In this document: piece after piece, positions 1 to 6,138 of the stretch
Layout: every line of letters starts with the position of its first letter
Numbering within the stretch: position 1 is the stretch's first letter
From: JBQCEE01 sp051960575
Lineage (GTDB): Bacteria > Actinomycetota > Actinomycetes > Mycobacteriales > Jatrophihabitantaceae
DNA length: 10,013 nt
Direction: 5' to 3'
Assembly (NCBI RefSeq): GCF_051960575.1
Contig: NZ_JBQCEE010000074.1
Location: 1 to 10,013 of the forward strand
Made by a program: the position numbers and the translations under genes
Notes under the pieces: generated by a model
What the model was told of the DNA's origin: nothing
The model's input: only the letters and a program-made list of their open reading frames with translations
Database searches by the model: none

Positions 1-41
1 ACCTCGCCGTCGGACGCGCGACCCGTCACGCGTCCGATCAT
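1..41 (-). CDS. First codons of the next gene in the phenol/catechol operon (partial, cut by window edge)
   Basis: An ATG at 41-39 lies 5 bases after the stop codon of the catechol dioxygenase gene and opens a frame that stays open to the window edge, giving MIGRVTGRASDGE. Only 13 full codons are visible, so the product cannot be named. In meta-cleavage operons the gene after the dioxygenase usually encodes an enzyme acting on 2-hydroxymuconic semialdehyde (dehydrogenase, hydrolase) or a later step, but that is context only. The short spacing fits the tight packing of the rest of the operon. Confidence 0.3.
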   Translation of the reverse strand, partial: MIGRVTGRASDGE

Positions 42-46
42 CGCAC

Positions 47-961
47 TCACGTCAGGACGCTGGTGAATCGCTCGTTGAGTTCCCGCCCGATGTAGAAGAT
101 GCCCTTGGCCAGCTCGTCGGCCGTCCAGGTGATGGTCGGGAAGTCGGGGAAGGTCATGTACCCACCGGCGAAGACCTCGTTGCGGTTCCCGGACGGGTCG
201 AAGAAGTAGATCGTCGTGCCGCGGGTGATCCCGTGCCGCGTGGGCCCGACGTCGACGGAGACGTCGTCCATCGCGAACAGGTCGCCGGCGCGCAGGATCT
301 CCGACCAGTCGGCCAGCTGGTAGGCGAAGTGGTGCAGCTTGCCGTTCGGCCCCTTGATGAACGCGATGTCGTGCGGGGTGTTCGAGCAGAACATCCACGA
401 GCCGAGCAGGTCACCGTCCTCGCCCGGCTCGGTGACGACCCGTTCCGAGGCGCGGAAGTCGAGGACCTCGCTGAAGAACCGCTCCACGGCCACCGGGTCC
501 TCGGCCGTGATCAGCGTGTGGTCGATGCGCGGTACACCGACACCGACGAGGTCGCGCGGCCACGCCTCCGGGTTGAGGACGCCGGTGGCGGTGCCGGTCT
601 GCTCGACGTCGGCGTACAGCTCGACGACGTGGTCCGAGGGCAGCACCAGACGCACCCCGTCGCCGACCGCGAGGTTGTCGCCCTTGCTCATCCGCTCGGT
701 CAGGACGCCGAACTGCTGCGCCCGCTTCTCGTAGTCCTCGAGGTCGGCGGACCGCTCGACCTTGTAGCCGAGCTTGACCAGCCCCACACCGCCCTCCTCG
801 AGGACGACGGAGTGGTGGTCGTACTCGTCCCACGCCTTGAGGAAGACCTTGCCAGGCTCCTCGGCGACGACCTGCATGCCGAGGGTCTCGTGGTAGTGCT
901 TGAGGGACTCGGCCAGATCGGTGACCCGGGTGTGGACGTAGCCCAGCCGCATGACGCTCAT
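47..961 (-). CDS. dmpB: Catechol 2,3-dioxygenase (extradiol, VOC fold)
   Basis: This 304-residue protein is an extradiol ring-cleavage dioxygenase of the DmpB/XylE type. The family opens catechol next to its hydroxyls with O2, giving 2-hydroxymuconic semialdehyde, using Fe(II). Two vicinal-oxygen-chelate halves are visible: one from the N-terminal RLGYVHTRVTDL, the other from RIDHTLITAEDP near residue 145. The expected iron ligands are present: H148 (IDHTL), H210 or H211 (KLHHFAY) and E262 (GNRNEVFAGGY). Second-sphere H197 (TPHDIAF), H243 (RHGITRG) and Y252 (TIYFFDPSGN) are also in place, so the enzyme should be active. Length matches the family (about 307). The start at 961 is preceded by AAGGAG (complement of 970-975) with 8-base spacing; an in-frame ATG at 952 is a weaker choice. 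Its ATG overlaps the stop of the ferredoxin gene (ATGA). It may act on substituted catechols; the sequence does not settle this. Confidence 0.95.
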   Translation of the reverse strand: MSVMRLGYVHTRVTDLAESLKHYHETLGMQVVAEEPGKVFLKAWDEYDHHSVVLEEGGVGLVKLGYKVERSADLEDYEKRAQQFGVLTERMSKGDNLAVGDGVRLVLPSDHVVELYADVEQTGTATGVLNPEAWPRDLVGVGVPRIDHTLITAEDPVAVERFFSEVLDFRASERVVTEPGEDGDLLGSWMFCSNTPHDIAFIKGPNGKLHHFAYQLADWSEILRAGDLFAMDDVSVDVGPTRHGITRGTTIYFFDPSGNRNEVFAGGYMTFPDFPTITWTADELAKGIFYIGRELNERFTSVLT

Positions 962-1311
962 GACGATTGCTCCTTCGGTGGTCTGACTGATCTGACCAAG
1001 GTGGCCAGCAGCGGCGCGATGCAGCGCAGCTTGTCGTTGTCGGTGAGGCGGATGACCGCGTCGGTGCGCGGAACGGCGCGGCAGGTGAGGCAGAGGCCGC
1101 TGTCCTGCTCGGCCTCCGAGAGCACCTGGTCGCAGACGGTGTCGGGGTAGTCGACCTCGCCGGAGACCAGGACGACCTTGCAGATGCCGCACCCACCGCG
1201 CCGGCACCCGAACCGGTGGCTGTAGCCGGATCGGCTCAGCGCCTTGAGGATCGGTTCCCCGGCCTGGGTCTCGACCGCGACATCGGTGCCGGCGACGGTG
1301 AGGCGCGGCAT
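958..1311 (-). CDS. dmpQ: Plant-type [2Fe-2S] ferredoxin, XylT/DmpQ-like
   Basis: This 117-residue soluble protein has the plant-type ferredoxin cluster motif: C36, C41 and C44 in FGCRRGGCGICK, and a fourth ligand in LCLTCRAVP, most likely C77 (the usual LTC position) with C74 as the alternative. The GCRxGGCGxC pattern and the position immediately before the catechol dioxygenase match XylT/DmpQ, ferredoxins known to re-reduce the inactivated Fe(III) of catechol 2,3-dioxygenase. There is no FAD- or NAD-binding part, so this is not the DmpP reductase, although DmpP also carries an N-terminal ferredoxin domain. The ATG at 1311 lies 4 bases after the small-subunit stop, and the stop overlaps the dioxygenase ATG, so translation is probably coupled. 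Because no reductase is seen in the cluster, this ferredoxin might also feed electrons to the hydroxylase. That second role is inference. Confidence 0.88.
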   Translation of the reverse strand: MPRLTVAGTDVAVETQAGEPILKALSRSGYSHRFGCRRGGCGICKVVLVSGEVDYPDTVCDQVLSEAEQDSGLCLTCRAVPRTDAVIRLTDNDKLRCIAPLLATLVRSVRPPKEQSS

Positions 1312-1315
1312 CGGT

Positions 1316-1636
1316 CTAGACGCTGAACGAGAGGACGTGCTTGTGCCCGACGCCGATCGCCTCGAGCGAGGCGTCGTCGGAGGGCTCGATCGGGACGCCG
1401 TCCAGTTGCCAGGACGACGCGGCGCCGGGCCGGTAGTCCGGATCGGAGGACGCCCACGGCTCCACCAGCGCCGACACGAACTCGCCGAACGGCATCGCGG
1501 TCGGGGCGCGGAAGGTCGCCGCAGCGGCGAGGAAGCGGTTGCCCCGCCAGAGCACGTTCACGAGCTGGTCGTCGCCGTAGAGCTCCTTGCGCGAGCGCGA
1601 GGGGAAGTCGTACTCGCCGATCGCCTTGACGCCCAC
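1316..1636 (-). CDS. dmpO: Phenol hydroxylase small (gamma) subunit, DmpO-like
   Basis: This 106-residue protein corresponds to DmpO, the small subunit of the (alpha-beta-gamma)2 hydroxylase of multicomponent phenol monooxygenases; it supports assembly and carries no metal site. The N-terminal GVKAIGEYDFPSRSR aligns in style with the DmpO start (NALYDYKFEP), and the C-terminal half keeps WQLDGVPIEPSDDASLEAIGVGHKHVLSF, equivalent to the DmpO LLNDEPFTPKADASLKEQGIDHKSML region. I chose the GTG at 1636 because it places the start where DmpO starts, one base after the alpha-subunit stop, with GGTGG five bases upstream. GTG codons at 1645 and 1666 are in-frame alternatives that would overlap the alpha gene. 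It lies between alpha subunit and ferredoxin, exactly where dmpO sits in the Pseudomonas operon. Confidence 0.85.
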   Translation of the reverse strand: MGVKAIGEYDFPSRSRKELYGDDQLVNVLWRGNRFLAAAATFRAPTAMPFGEFVSALVEPWASSDPDYRPGAASSWQLDGVPIEPSDDASLEAIGVGHKHVLSFSV

Positions 1637-1637
1637 G

Positions 1638-3158
1638 TCAGCCACCCACCTTCGCCGTGTCGACACCCGCGCCGGCGTGCCAGTCCCGCCAGTTCTTGTG
1701 GTCCCTCGAGCCGACGTACTCGCCGCCGTCGCCGTCCTGCAGGCCGTACCAGGCCAGGACCTCCGGCACGGACGGGCCGCCGCAGTTGCCCTGGTAGATC
1801 TGGTGCACCGGCAGCCAGGCCTGCACGTACTTCTCCGGCTCGCGGTCGAAGATCCACTTGCACCCGTCGGAGCAGAAGTTGTAGTGCTCGCCCCGGTAGT
1901 CGCTGCTGCGCTGACAGATCGTCTCCGGGTCGCCGGGCTCGGTGAACAGCATCGGCACCTGGCAGGTCTGGCACAGCTGCGGCAGGCCCTGGAAGAAGAA
2001 CCGCTTCCCGTCCTCGGCCATCCTCGCGGCCTTCTCCCAGTTCGAACGGAAGAACTTGTCGAAGGTCTCGGGGTACTGCGCGGACATCCAGTCGAGTTCC
2101 TCGGACGTCGGCGTGGTGGTAGTGAACGCCGCGGCGAACGAGAACTGGTACAGCGTCCAGGCGACCTGGTGCGAGAGGAGTTCCTTCTCGGCCCTGGCCT
2201 CCTCGACGTGCAGCGGCGGCCGGATGCCGTAGTAGGCGAGGTCGGGGAACAGGCCCTCGAGCATCTGCTTCTCGAAGTAGAGCTCGAAGGACTCCTTCCA
2301 GCTCATCACCTTCTTCGGCAGCATGTAGTCGAGCATCGCGGCCACCAACGACGTGAGCCGGTACCCGCGCCAGAACCACTTGTCGATCCAGCCCTGCACG
2401 ATCGGCACGTTGGCCTCGTCCTGCTCGAGCAGGAACTTGATCGCCTCCAAGCCGAGGGTCATGTGCCGGCTCTCGTCGCTCTGGGCCGAGAAGCCGAAGG
2501 TCATCGACGGCAGGTCCCCGTTGAAGCTCGCACCCGACATGAACGGGACGAACAGCAGGTTGGTCAGCAGGTACTCGAAGGCGAAGCTGATCGAGATCAG
2601 GAACTCGAACGGGCCGGCCGACACGGCATCGTCGAAGAAGGACTTCGGCACCGAGAGGTACCAGACGCGGTCGAACTGCTCCGACCAGTTGTGCAGCCCG
2701 CTGTAGTACTTGTTGTAGTTCGACAGCGTGTGGATCTCGGTCTGGGTGTGCCGCAGTTCGTCGACCGACTGGCACAGCGCGGCGAAGCGCGGGCCGGGGC
2801 CGTTGAGGTGCCGGCCGAGGTAGGCGAAGTGCCGGTGCGCCGCGTACTCCAACGGGGTCACGCCCTGCAGGAAGATCTTCATCGCGTTGACGTAGCGGGC
2901 GTCCGACAGGGTCAGGTGTCCCTGCGACTGCGCGAAGCCCTCGAGGACGGCGTAGAGCCGCTTGTCCTTCTCGGCCTGGTACTTGTAGTAGGCGTCCACG
3001 GTGAGACGGAACGGGTCCTCCCACTTCGACCAGTCGTGGATCGTGATGCCCTCGAACGTGGTGTGCGGGAAGACCCGCTCCGGCTCGACGTAGCTCGGTT
3101 CCCACGCGAGGTCGCGGGTGAGCGCGGAGTACCGCGCCTTCATCGACATCTTGGCCAT
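1638..3158 (-). CDS. dmpN: Phenol hydroxylase alpha (oxygenase) subunit, diiron, DmpN-like
   Basis: This 506-residue protein is the catalytic large subunit of a bacterial multicomponent phenol hydroxylase, which inserts one atom of O2 into phenol to form catechol. The carboxylate-bridged diiron site is complete: E104 (TPLEY), E134 and H137 (DELRH), E195 (FAFEYLL), E229 and H232 (DESRH). Long stretches follow DmpN closely, such as LTRDLAWE, WEDPFRLT, YQAEK, AGPFEFL, TNLLFVPFMSGA, FGFSAQSDE and WIDKWFWRGYRL. The C-terminal part is a YHS-like zinc domain with C396/C399 (CQTC) and C429/C433 (FCSDGC), then EPEKYVQAWLPVHQIYQGNC, a phenol-hydroxylase hallmark. Length matches the family (about 510). 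The ATG at 3158 has GGGAG upstream; internal ATGs at 3149 and 3143 are less likely. The gene starts 13 bases after the coupling-protein stop. Toluene or benzene could also be substrates, but DmpN similarity favours phenols. Confidence 0.96.
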   Translation of the reverse strand: MAKMSMKARYSALTRDLAWEPSYVEPERVFPHTTFEGITIHDWSKWEDPFRLTVDAYYKYQAEKDKRLYAVLEGFAQSQGHLTLSDARYVNAMKIFLQGVTPLEYAAHRHFAYLGRHLNGPGPRFAALCQSVDELRHTQTEIHTLSNYNKYYSGLHNWSEQFDRVWYLSVPKSFFDDAVSAGPFEFLISISFAFEYLLTNLLFVPFMSGASFNGDLPSMTFGFSAQSDESRHMTLGLEAIKFLLEQDEANVPIVQGWIDKWFWRGYRLTSLVAAMLDYMLPKKVMSWKESFELYFEKQMLEGLFPDLAYYGIRPPLHVEEARAEKELLSHQVAWTLYQFSFAAAFTTTTPTSEELDWMSAQYPETFDKFFRSNWEKAARMAEDGKRFFFQGLPQLCQTCQVPMLFTEPGDPETICQRSSDYRGEHYNFCSDGCKWIFDREPEKYVQAWLPVHQIYQGNCGGPSVPEVLAWYGLQDGDGGEYVGSRDHKNWRDWHAGAGVDTAKVGG

Positions 3159-3171
3159 GGCAATAGCTCCC

Positions 3172-3459
3172 TCAGTGGTCCCAGCTGACGACGATGCGGT
3201 CGTCGTCCCAGTCGCGGATGTGGCCGATGTAGCTGACGATGGCGAGCTGGAACTCGTAGGTCTCCCACTCGCGTCCGAGGCGCGTCTCGACGCTCTCGCG
3301 GTTGATCACCAGCTCGCCCGGTGCGGTGATGGTGACGATGCCCGGCAGGTAACTCACCCGGGCCTGCGGGTTGTCCTGCTCGATCGCCGCGACGATCTGG
3401 CGGATGTCGTCGCCGGACTCCTGCACGTGGACGCCGACGTCCCGGACGGTCGCGGTCAT
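3172..3459 (-). CDS. dmpM: Phenol hydroxylase coupling (activator) protein, DmpM/MmoB family
   Basis: This 95-residue protein is the cofactor-free regulatory component of the hydroxylase. In the family it binds the alpha subunit near the diiron site and couples electron supply to substrate oxidation. The protein starts TVRDVGVHVQESGDD and contains an isoleucine/valine-rich core (ARVSYLPGIVTITAPGELVI) followed by GREWETYEFQLAIVSYIG, which is the DmpM/MmoB pattern; it has no cysteine or metal motif. Length is close to DmpM (90). The ATG at 3459 overlaps the beta-subunit stop (ATGA at 3459-3456) and has AGGAG eight bases upstream, so start and translational coupling are clear. Position between beta and alpha genes is the same as in dmpLMN. 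Confidence 0.93.
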   Translation of the reverse strand: MTATVRDVGVHVQESGDDIRQIVAAIEQDNPQARVSYLPGIVTITAPGELVINRESVETRLGREWETYEFQLAIVSYIGHIRDWDDDRIVVSWDH

Positions 3460-4397
3460 GTGAGCACTCCTCGCTGCTGGATCGCCTGGCGGAACTGGGC
3501 AACGGCGGCTTCGGCGCGCGGCTGCCAGGTGGTGGTGGTGTCGTCGAGCACGGCCCGGTTGCGATCGGCGTGCTCCGGGTCGTCGCGCCAGGCGGCGGTC
3601 AGCGCGTCGAGCCACTTGCGGTTGTCCGTGTACCAGGTGGCCAGGTGCTGGACGAGCAGGCTGTATGCGCCGGCGCCGTCGAGCAGCGCCGCCTCGTCGA
3701 GCTCGCGGGTGATGAGCGGGAAGAGCAGCCGGTCGACCAGGTCCAGCGCGACCGTTGCCACCGCCCAGTCCGGCTCGACCAGCAGTTCCTCGACGTACCG
3801 GCGCAGGCCCTGCAGCCCGTCGTCGTCGAGCCACGCCTGCTTCGTCGGCGCGAGCGCCGCGTCGGTGTTCTCGCCGAGCGCGATGCCGATGCGGCTGATC
3901 AGCTGGGCGTTGCCGATGCGGTCGAAGGCCGCGAACGACAGGCACTGCTCGACCGTGGTGCCGTAGGCGAAGCGGGCTCCGTTGACGAGCAGCAGCTGCG
4001 CGCCGGACTCGTAGTAACGCAGCGGCAGCAACAGGTCCTGCACGACGGCGCGCCACCCTTCGGGCAGCCGCTGCAGCAGCGTGCGGTCGCCGACGTAGTC
4101 GAGCGACTTGCCGAACGCGTCGTGCAACGCGGCGCGGTGGGACACGTACGGCGTGTAGTAGTACTGCCGCGGGTCGGTGAACGCGTCCGGATCGCTCAGC
4201 CGCAGTTCGCTGTAGGTCTCGTCGTAGATCTCGTGCTGCGGGTCCCACAGCGGGCGGTAGTGGAAGTTCTCGCGCGGCTGGACGCCGATCGAGGCCTCCT
4301 CGTACCGGGTGGCCGGCCGGCCCCCGTAGCGCGCGATCAGCGGGGTGAAGGTGGGACGCTCAGGTTCGATGACCTGCTGGCGGAGTTCGTACTGCAC
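3456..4397 (-). CDS. dmpL: Phenol hydroxylase beta subunit, DmpL-like
   Basis: This 313-residue protein is the beta subunit of the hydroxylase, a ferritin-like helical protein that pairs with the alpha subunit but lacks the iron ligands. Segments matching DmpL include RYEEAS, NFHYRPLWDPQHEIYD, DPRQYYYTPYVSHRAAL near residues 75-90, LLLPLRYYESGA near 125, FAAFDRIGNAQLISRIGIAL near 160, and AWLDDDGLQGLRRYVEELLVEPDW near 195. It is slightly shorter than DmpL (about 331), mainly at the C-terminus. The start is a GTG at 4397, chosen because a perfect AGGAGG lies seven bases upstream and because it puts YELRQQVIEPERPTF at the position of the DmpL N-terminus. The frame is open further upstream to 4715, but that part is antisense-like noise over the neighbouring gene. 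It is followed by the coupling-protein gene with an ATGA overlap. Confidence 0.93.
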   Translation of the reverse strand: MQYELRQQVIEPERPTFTPLIARYGGRPATRYEEASIGVQPRENFHYRPLWDPQHEIYDETYSELRLSDPDAFTDPRQYYYTPYVSHRAALHDAFGKSLDYVGDRTLLQRLPEGWRAVVQDLLLPLRYYESGAQLLLVNGARFAYGTTVEQCLSFAAFDRIGNAQLISRIGIALGENTDAALAPTKQAWLDDDGLQGLRRYVEELLVEPDWAVATVALDLVDRLLFPLITRELDEAALLDGAGAYSLLVQHLATWYTDNRKWLDALTAAWRDDPEHADRNRAVLDDTTTTWQPRAEAAVAQFRQAIQQRGVLT

Positions 4398-4404
4398 CGT
4401 GGTG

Positions 4405-4410
4405 CCTCCT
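4405..4410 (-). promoter_or_regulatory. Strong Shine-Dalgarno AGGAGG that fixes the dmpL-like GTG start
   Basis: On the minus strand AGGAGG ends seven bases before GTG at 4397-4395. No ATG is near, so this site decides the start of the beta subunit. It lies within the 49-base gap after the first gene of the operon. Confidence 0.8.
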
Positions 4411-4446
4411 GGGGTCGATGGCGGGAACTCTGCGCGGTGACGCCGG

Positions 4447-4836
4447 TTACAGCGGGCCGCGTTCCGCGCTCGGGAACGGTTCTTCGAGCAGCTGCAGCAG
4501 CAGGGCCTCCACCTGCTCGGGGCTGTCCAGCGCGACGTCCTTGTCGTCGAGCCGGGCGACGGACGTGCCACCACCGAAGGTCGTCGAAACGAGCGCGCGG
4601 CGCTGCTTGTACCGCAGCTCGAAGGACAGCCGCCCGGCCACCAACTCGTCGCGCAGTTCGACGGCTCCGCCGAGCACGGCGTTGGCCTCGGAGACCAGTT
4701 GTTCGGCCAGCGCACGAGCCATCACCTGCTCGTCGGCGCCGACGACCGTGGGCATCGGCTCGCTCGGGCGGAGCTGCACCCGGTCGGCGCGCTCGCCGCC
4801 GGCGACCTCGACCACTTTCACCATGAACGGTGTCAT
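4447..4836 (-). CDS. Unrecognised 129-residue protein, first gene of the phenol hydroxylase operon
   Basis: I do not recognise this protein. It is 129 residues, soluble, acidic near the ends, with no cysteine, signal peptide or membrane segment. The N-terminal third (VKVVEVAGGERADRVQLRP) looks like beta strands, followed by a helix (EQVMARALAEQLVSEANAVLG), a basic strand pair (RLSFELRYKQRRALVSTTFGGG) and a C-terminal acidic helix (SPEQVEALLLQLLEEPFP). It occupies the position of DmpK, the phenol hydroxylase assembly protein in Pseudomonas, but I see none of the residues I associate with DmpK (such as the VTGxRPDGFVEF region). It may be an unrelated protein with a comparable assembly or accessory job; that is inference from position only. 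The ATG at 4836 has only a weak GGCGG upstream; ATG at 4824 is a possible alternative. The beta-subunit start follows 49 bases after its stop. Confidence 0.7.
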   Translation of the reverse strand: MTPFMVKVVEVAGGERADRVQLRPSEPMPTVVGADEQVMARALAEQLVSEANAVLGGAVELRDELVAGRLSFELRYKQRRALVSTTFGGGTSVARLDDKDVALDSPEQVEALLLQLLEEPFPSAERGPL

Positions 4837-4878
4837 GCCGGCGTACTGTTCACCGCCCGCAGCCCGTCACTTCCGGCC

Positions 4879-4895
4879 GTTCCGCCAAGCGGAAC
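4879..4895. promoter_or_regulatory. Inverted repeat, candidate operator of the phenol hydroxylase operon
   Basis: GTTCCGC-CAA-GCGGAAC is a perfect 7-bp inverted repeat with a 3-base spacer, located 43 bases before the first ATG of the operon. Its size and GTTC...GAAC arms resemble sites bound by dimeric regulators such as the IclR family, which often control aromatic degradation, but no such regulator gene is in the window. It could instead form a hairpin after the LacI gene; no T-run follows, so I favour an operator. Confidence 0.45.
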
Positions 4896-4905
4896 AACCC
4901 TGGGG

Positions 4906-4926
4906 GTCGCCTGCCGGGTGGGCGAC
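4906..4926 (-). terminator. Possible weak hairpin after the LacI-family gene
   Basis: GTCGCC and GGCGAC form a 6-bp stem around a 9-base loop, starting nine bases after the LacI-family stop codon. There is no T-run, so termination is only a possibility. Confidence 0.2.
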
Positions 4927-4934
4927 GGTCGCGC

Positions 4935-5978
4935 TTACCGGACGGGCGTGCTCGGCGGGATCTCGCCCGACCCGCGCTCGATGAGGACCGTGTCGATCAC
5001 GACCGCTTGCGGCAGGCTGTCGTCCCCGGCGATGCGGGCGTGCAGGCGCTCGGCGGCGAGCCGACCGATCTCGTAGGGCTGCTGTGCCACGACGGTGACG
5101 CCGGGGCGGAGCACGTCGGCCAGCAGGAAGTCGTCGAAGCCGACGAGCGCGGTGGTCGACTCCCGTCCGAGCTCGTACAGCGCGCGGACGGCGCCGATGG
5201 TGACGAGGTTCTGGCCGGTGAAGAGGGCCTCCGGCGGGTGCTCCCCGGTCAGCAACTCCAGGGTCGCGACCCGTGCCTCGTCGACCGAGTGCAGGCCGTG
5301 ACGCACCCAGTGCGGCGTGATGGCGAGGCCCGCTCCGGCGAGCGCGTCGGTGTAGCCGGCGTACCGCTCTCGCGCGGTGGCGATCGACGAACGGTCGCCG
5401 AGGTAGGCGATCGACCGGTGGCCGTGAGCGATCAGATGCCGGACTCCCGCGGCGGCGCCGCCGCGGTTGTCGCTGACGACGCAGTCGGCGACCAGCGAGG
5501 CCGGGCGCCGGTAGATGAACACGATCGAGGTCCCGGCCTGCTGTTCCGTGACGAGGTGTCGGTAGTCGTCGCCTGCGGGCGCCAGCAGGACGCCGTCGAC
5601 GCGCCGGTCGATCATCGCGCGCAGCAGGTCGTACTCGCGATCGCGGTCCTCGTCGAGGCTTCCGGCGAGCACGAACAGTCCGTGTCGGCGGGCCACGTCC
5701 TCCACGGCGCGGTGGACGGCGGCCGAGAACGGATTGCCGACGTTCTCGACGAGCAGCCCGATGGTGTGCGTCCGGCCGTCCCCGCGTCGCAGGTTGGACG
5801 CGGTGAGGTTCGGCCGGTAGCCCAGCTTGTCCGCCGCGGCGCGCACGCGTTCGACGAGGTCCGGCGCCACGGTCGGCACGTCGTTGACCACGCGGGAGAC
5901 CGTCTTGAGCCCGACACCGGCGAGCGCCTCCACGTCGCGCATCGTCGGCCGGTCACGGCGGTCAGGAACTGAGGACAC
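4935..5978 (-). CDS. LacI/GalR-family transcriptional regulator
   Basis: This 347-residue protein is a LacI-family repressor. The N-terminal helix-turn-helix is at residues 11-35 (PTMRDVEALAGVGLKTVSRVVND), followed by the family's KLGYRPN at 51-57 and the hinge helix around NLTASNLRRG. From about residue 72 (HTIGLLVENVGNPFSAAVHRAVE) a periplasmic-binding-protein-like sensor domain runs to the C-terminus, including DGVLLAP, HGHRSIAYLGD, ERYAGYTDAL, PEALFTGQN and TALVGFDDFLLADVLRPGVTVVAQQPYEIGRLAAERL. The ligand is probably a sugar, given the adjacent ABC sugar-import genes on the same strand. The GTG at 5978 was chosen because LacI proteins of actinobacteria usually have about ten residues before TMRDV; ATG at 5942 would still keep the helix-turn-helix nearly whole. 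A palindrome lies just upstream, suggesting autoregulation. Nothing suggests that it controls the phenol genes. Confidence 0.93.
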   Translation of the reverse strand: MSSVPDRRDRPTMRDVEALAGVGLKTVSRVVNDVPTVAPDLVERVRAAADKLGYRPNLTASNLRRGDGRTHTIGLLVENVGNPFSAAVHRAVEDVARRHGLFVLAGSLDEDRDREYDLLRAMIDRRVDGVLLAPAGDDYRHLVTEQQAGTSIVFIYRRPASLVADCVVSDNRGGAAAGVRHLIAHGHRSIAYLGDRSSIATARERYAGYTDALAGAGLAITPHWVRHGLHSVDEARVATLELLTGEHPPEALFTGQNLVTIGAVRALYELGRESTTALVGFDDFLLADVLRPGVTVVAQQPYEIGRLAAERLHARIAGDDSLPQAVVIDTVLIERGSGEIPPSTPVR

Positions 5979-5995
5979 GATTCACCGCCGTCCCG

Positions 5996-6009
5996 GGACA
6001 CCGGTGTCC
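5996..6009. promoter_or_regulatory. Perfect palindrome, candidate LacI-family operator
   Basis: GGACACCGGTGTCC is a perfect 14-bp palindrome whose axis falls in CCGG, as in many LacI-family operators (ACCGGT core). It ends 18 bases upstream of the LacI-family start codon, so autoregulation is likely. It lies in the 160-base gap 5979-6138, where I also see a small 6-bp hairpin (6010-6030) and no gene. Confidence 0.55.
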
Positions 6010-6138
6010 GCCATCCCCCAGGACGATGGCTCCGGTCATGGGCGGCGACGCCACACTCGTCGGGAACAGCAGCACCAGAGCATTCTGCTCCGGCGCGGTG
6101 GCGCGCTCGTGCGGGGTGTCACCGATCCGCCCTGGCGA

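Noticed and set aside
1587..3188. Long plus-strand open frame of 533 codons opposite the hydroxylase alpha subunit
   Set aside because: High-GC antisense shadow: repetitive low-complexity residues (many V, L, R, E), no domain, and it lies fully over genes with clear homology on the minus strand.
4837..4934. Sigma-54 (-24/-12) promoter as in the Pseudomonas dmp operon
   Set aside because: No TGGCAC-N5-TTGC pattern is present, and actinobacteria generally lack sigma-54.
3570..5972. Plus-strand open frames (3570-4826 and 4830-5972) opposite the beta subunit, first gene and LacI-type regulator
   Set aside because: Same antisense effect of high GC; no motifs, and the minus-strand genes are unmistakable.
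6010..6030. GCCATC...GATGGC hairpin as a terminator of the ABC ATPase gene
   Set aside because: Only a 6-bp stem, no T-run, and more than 100 bases after the stop codon.
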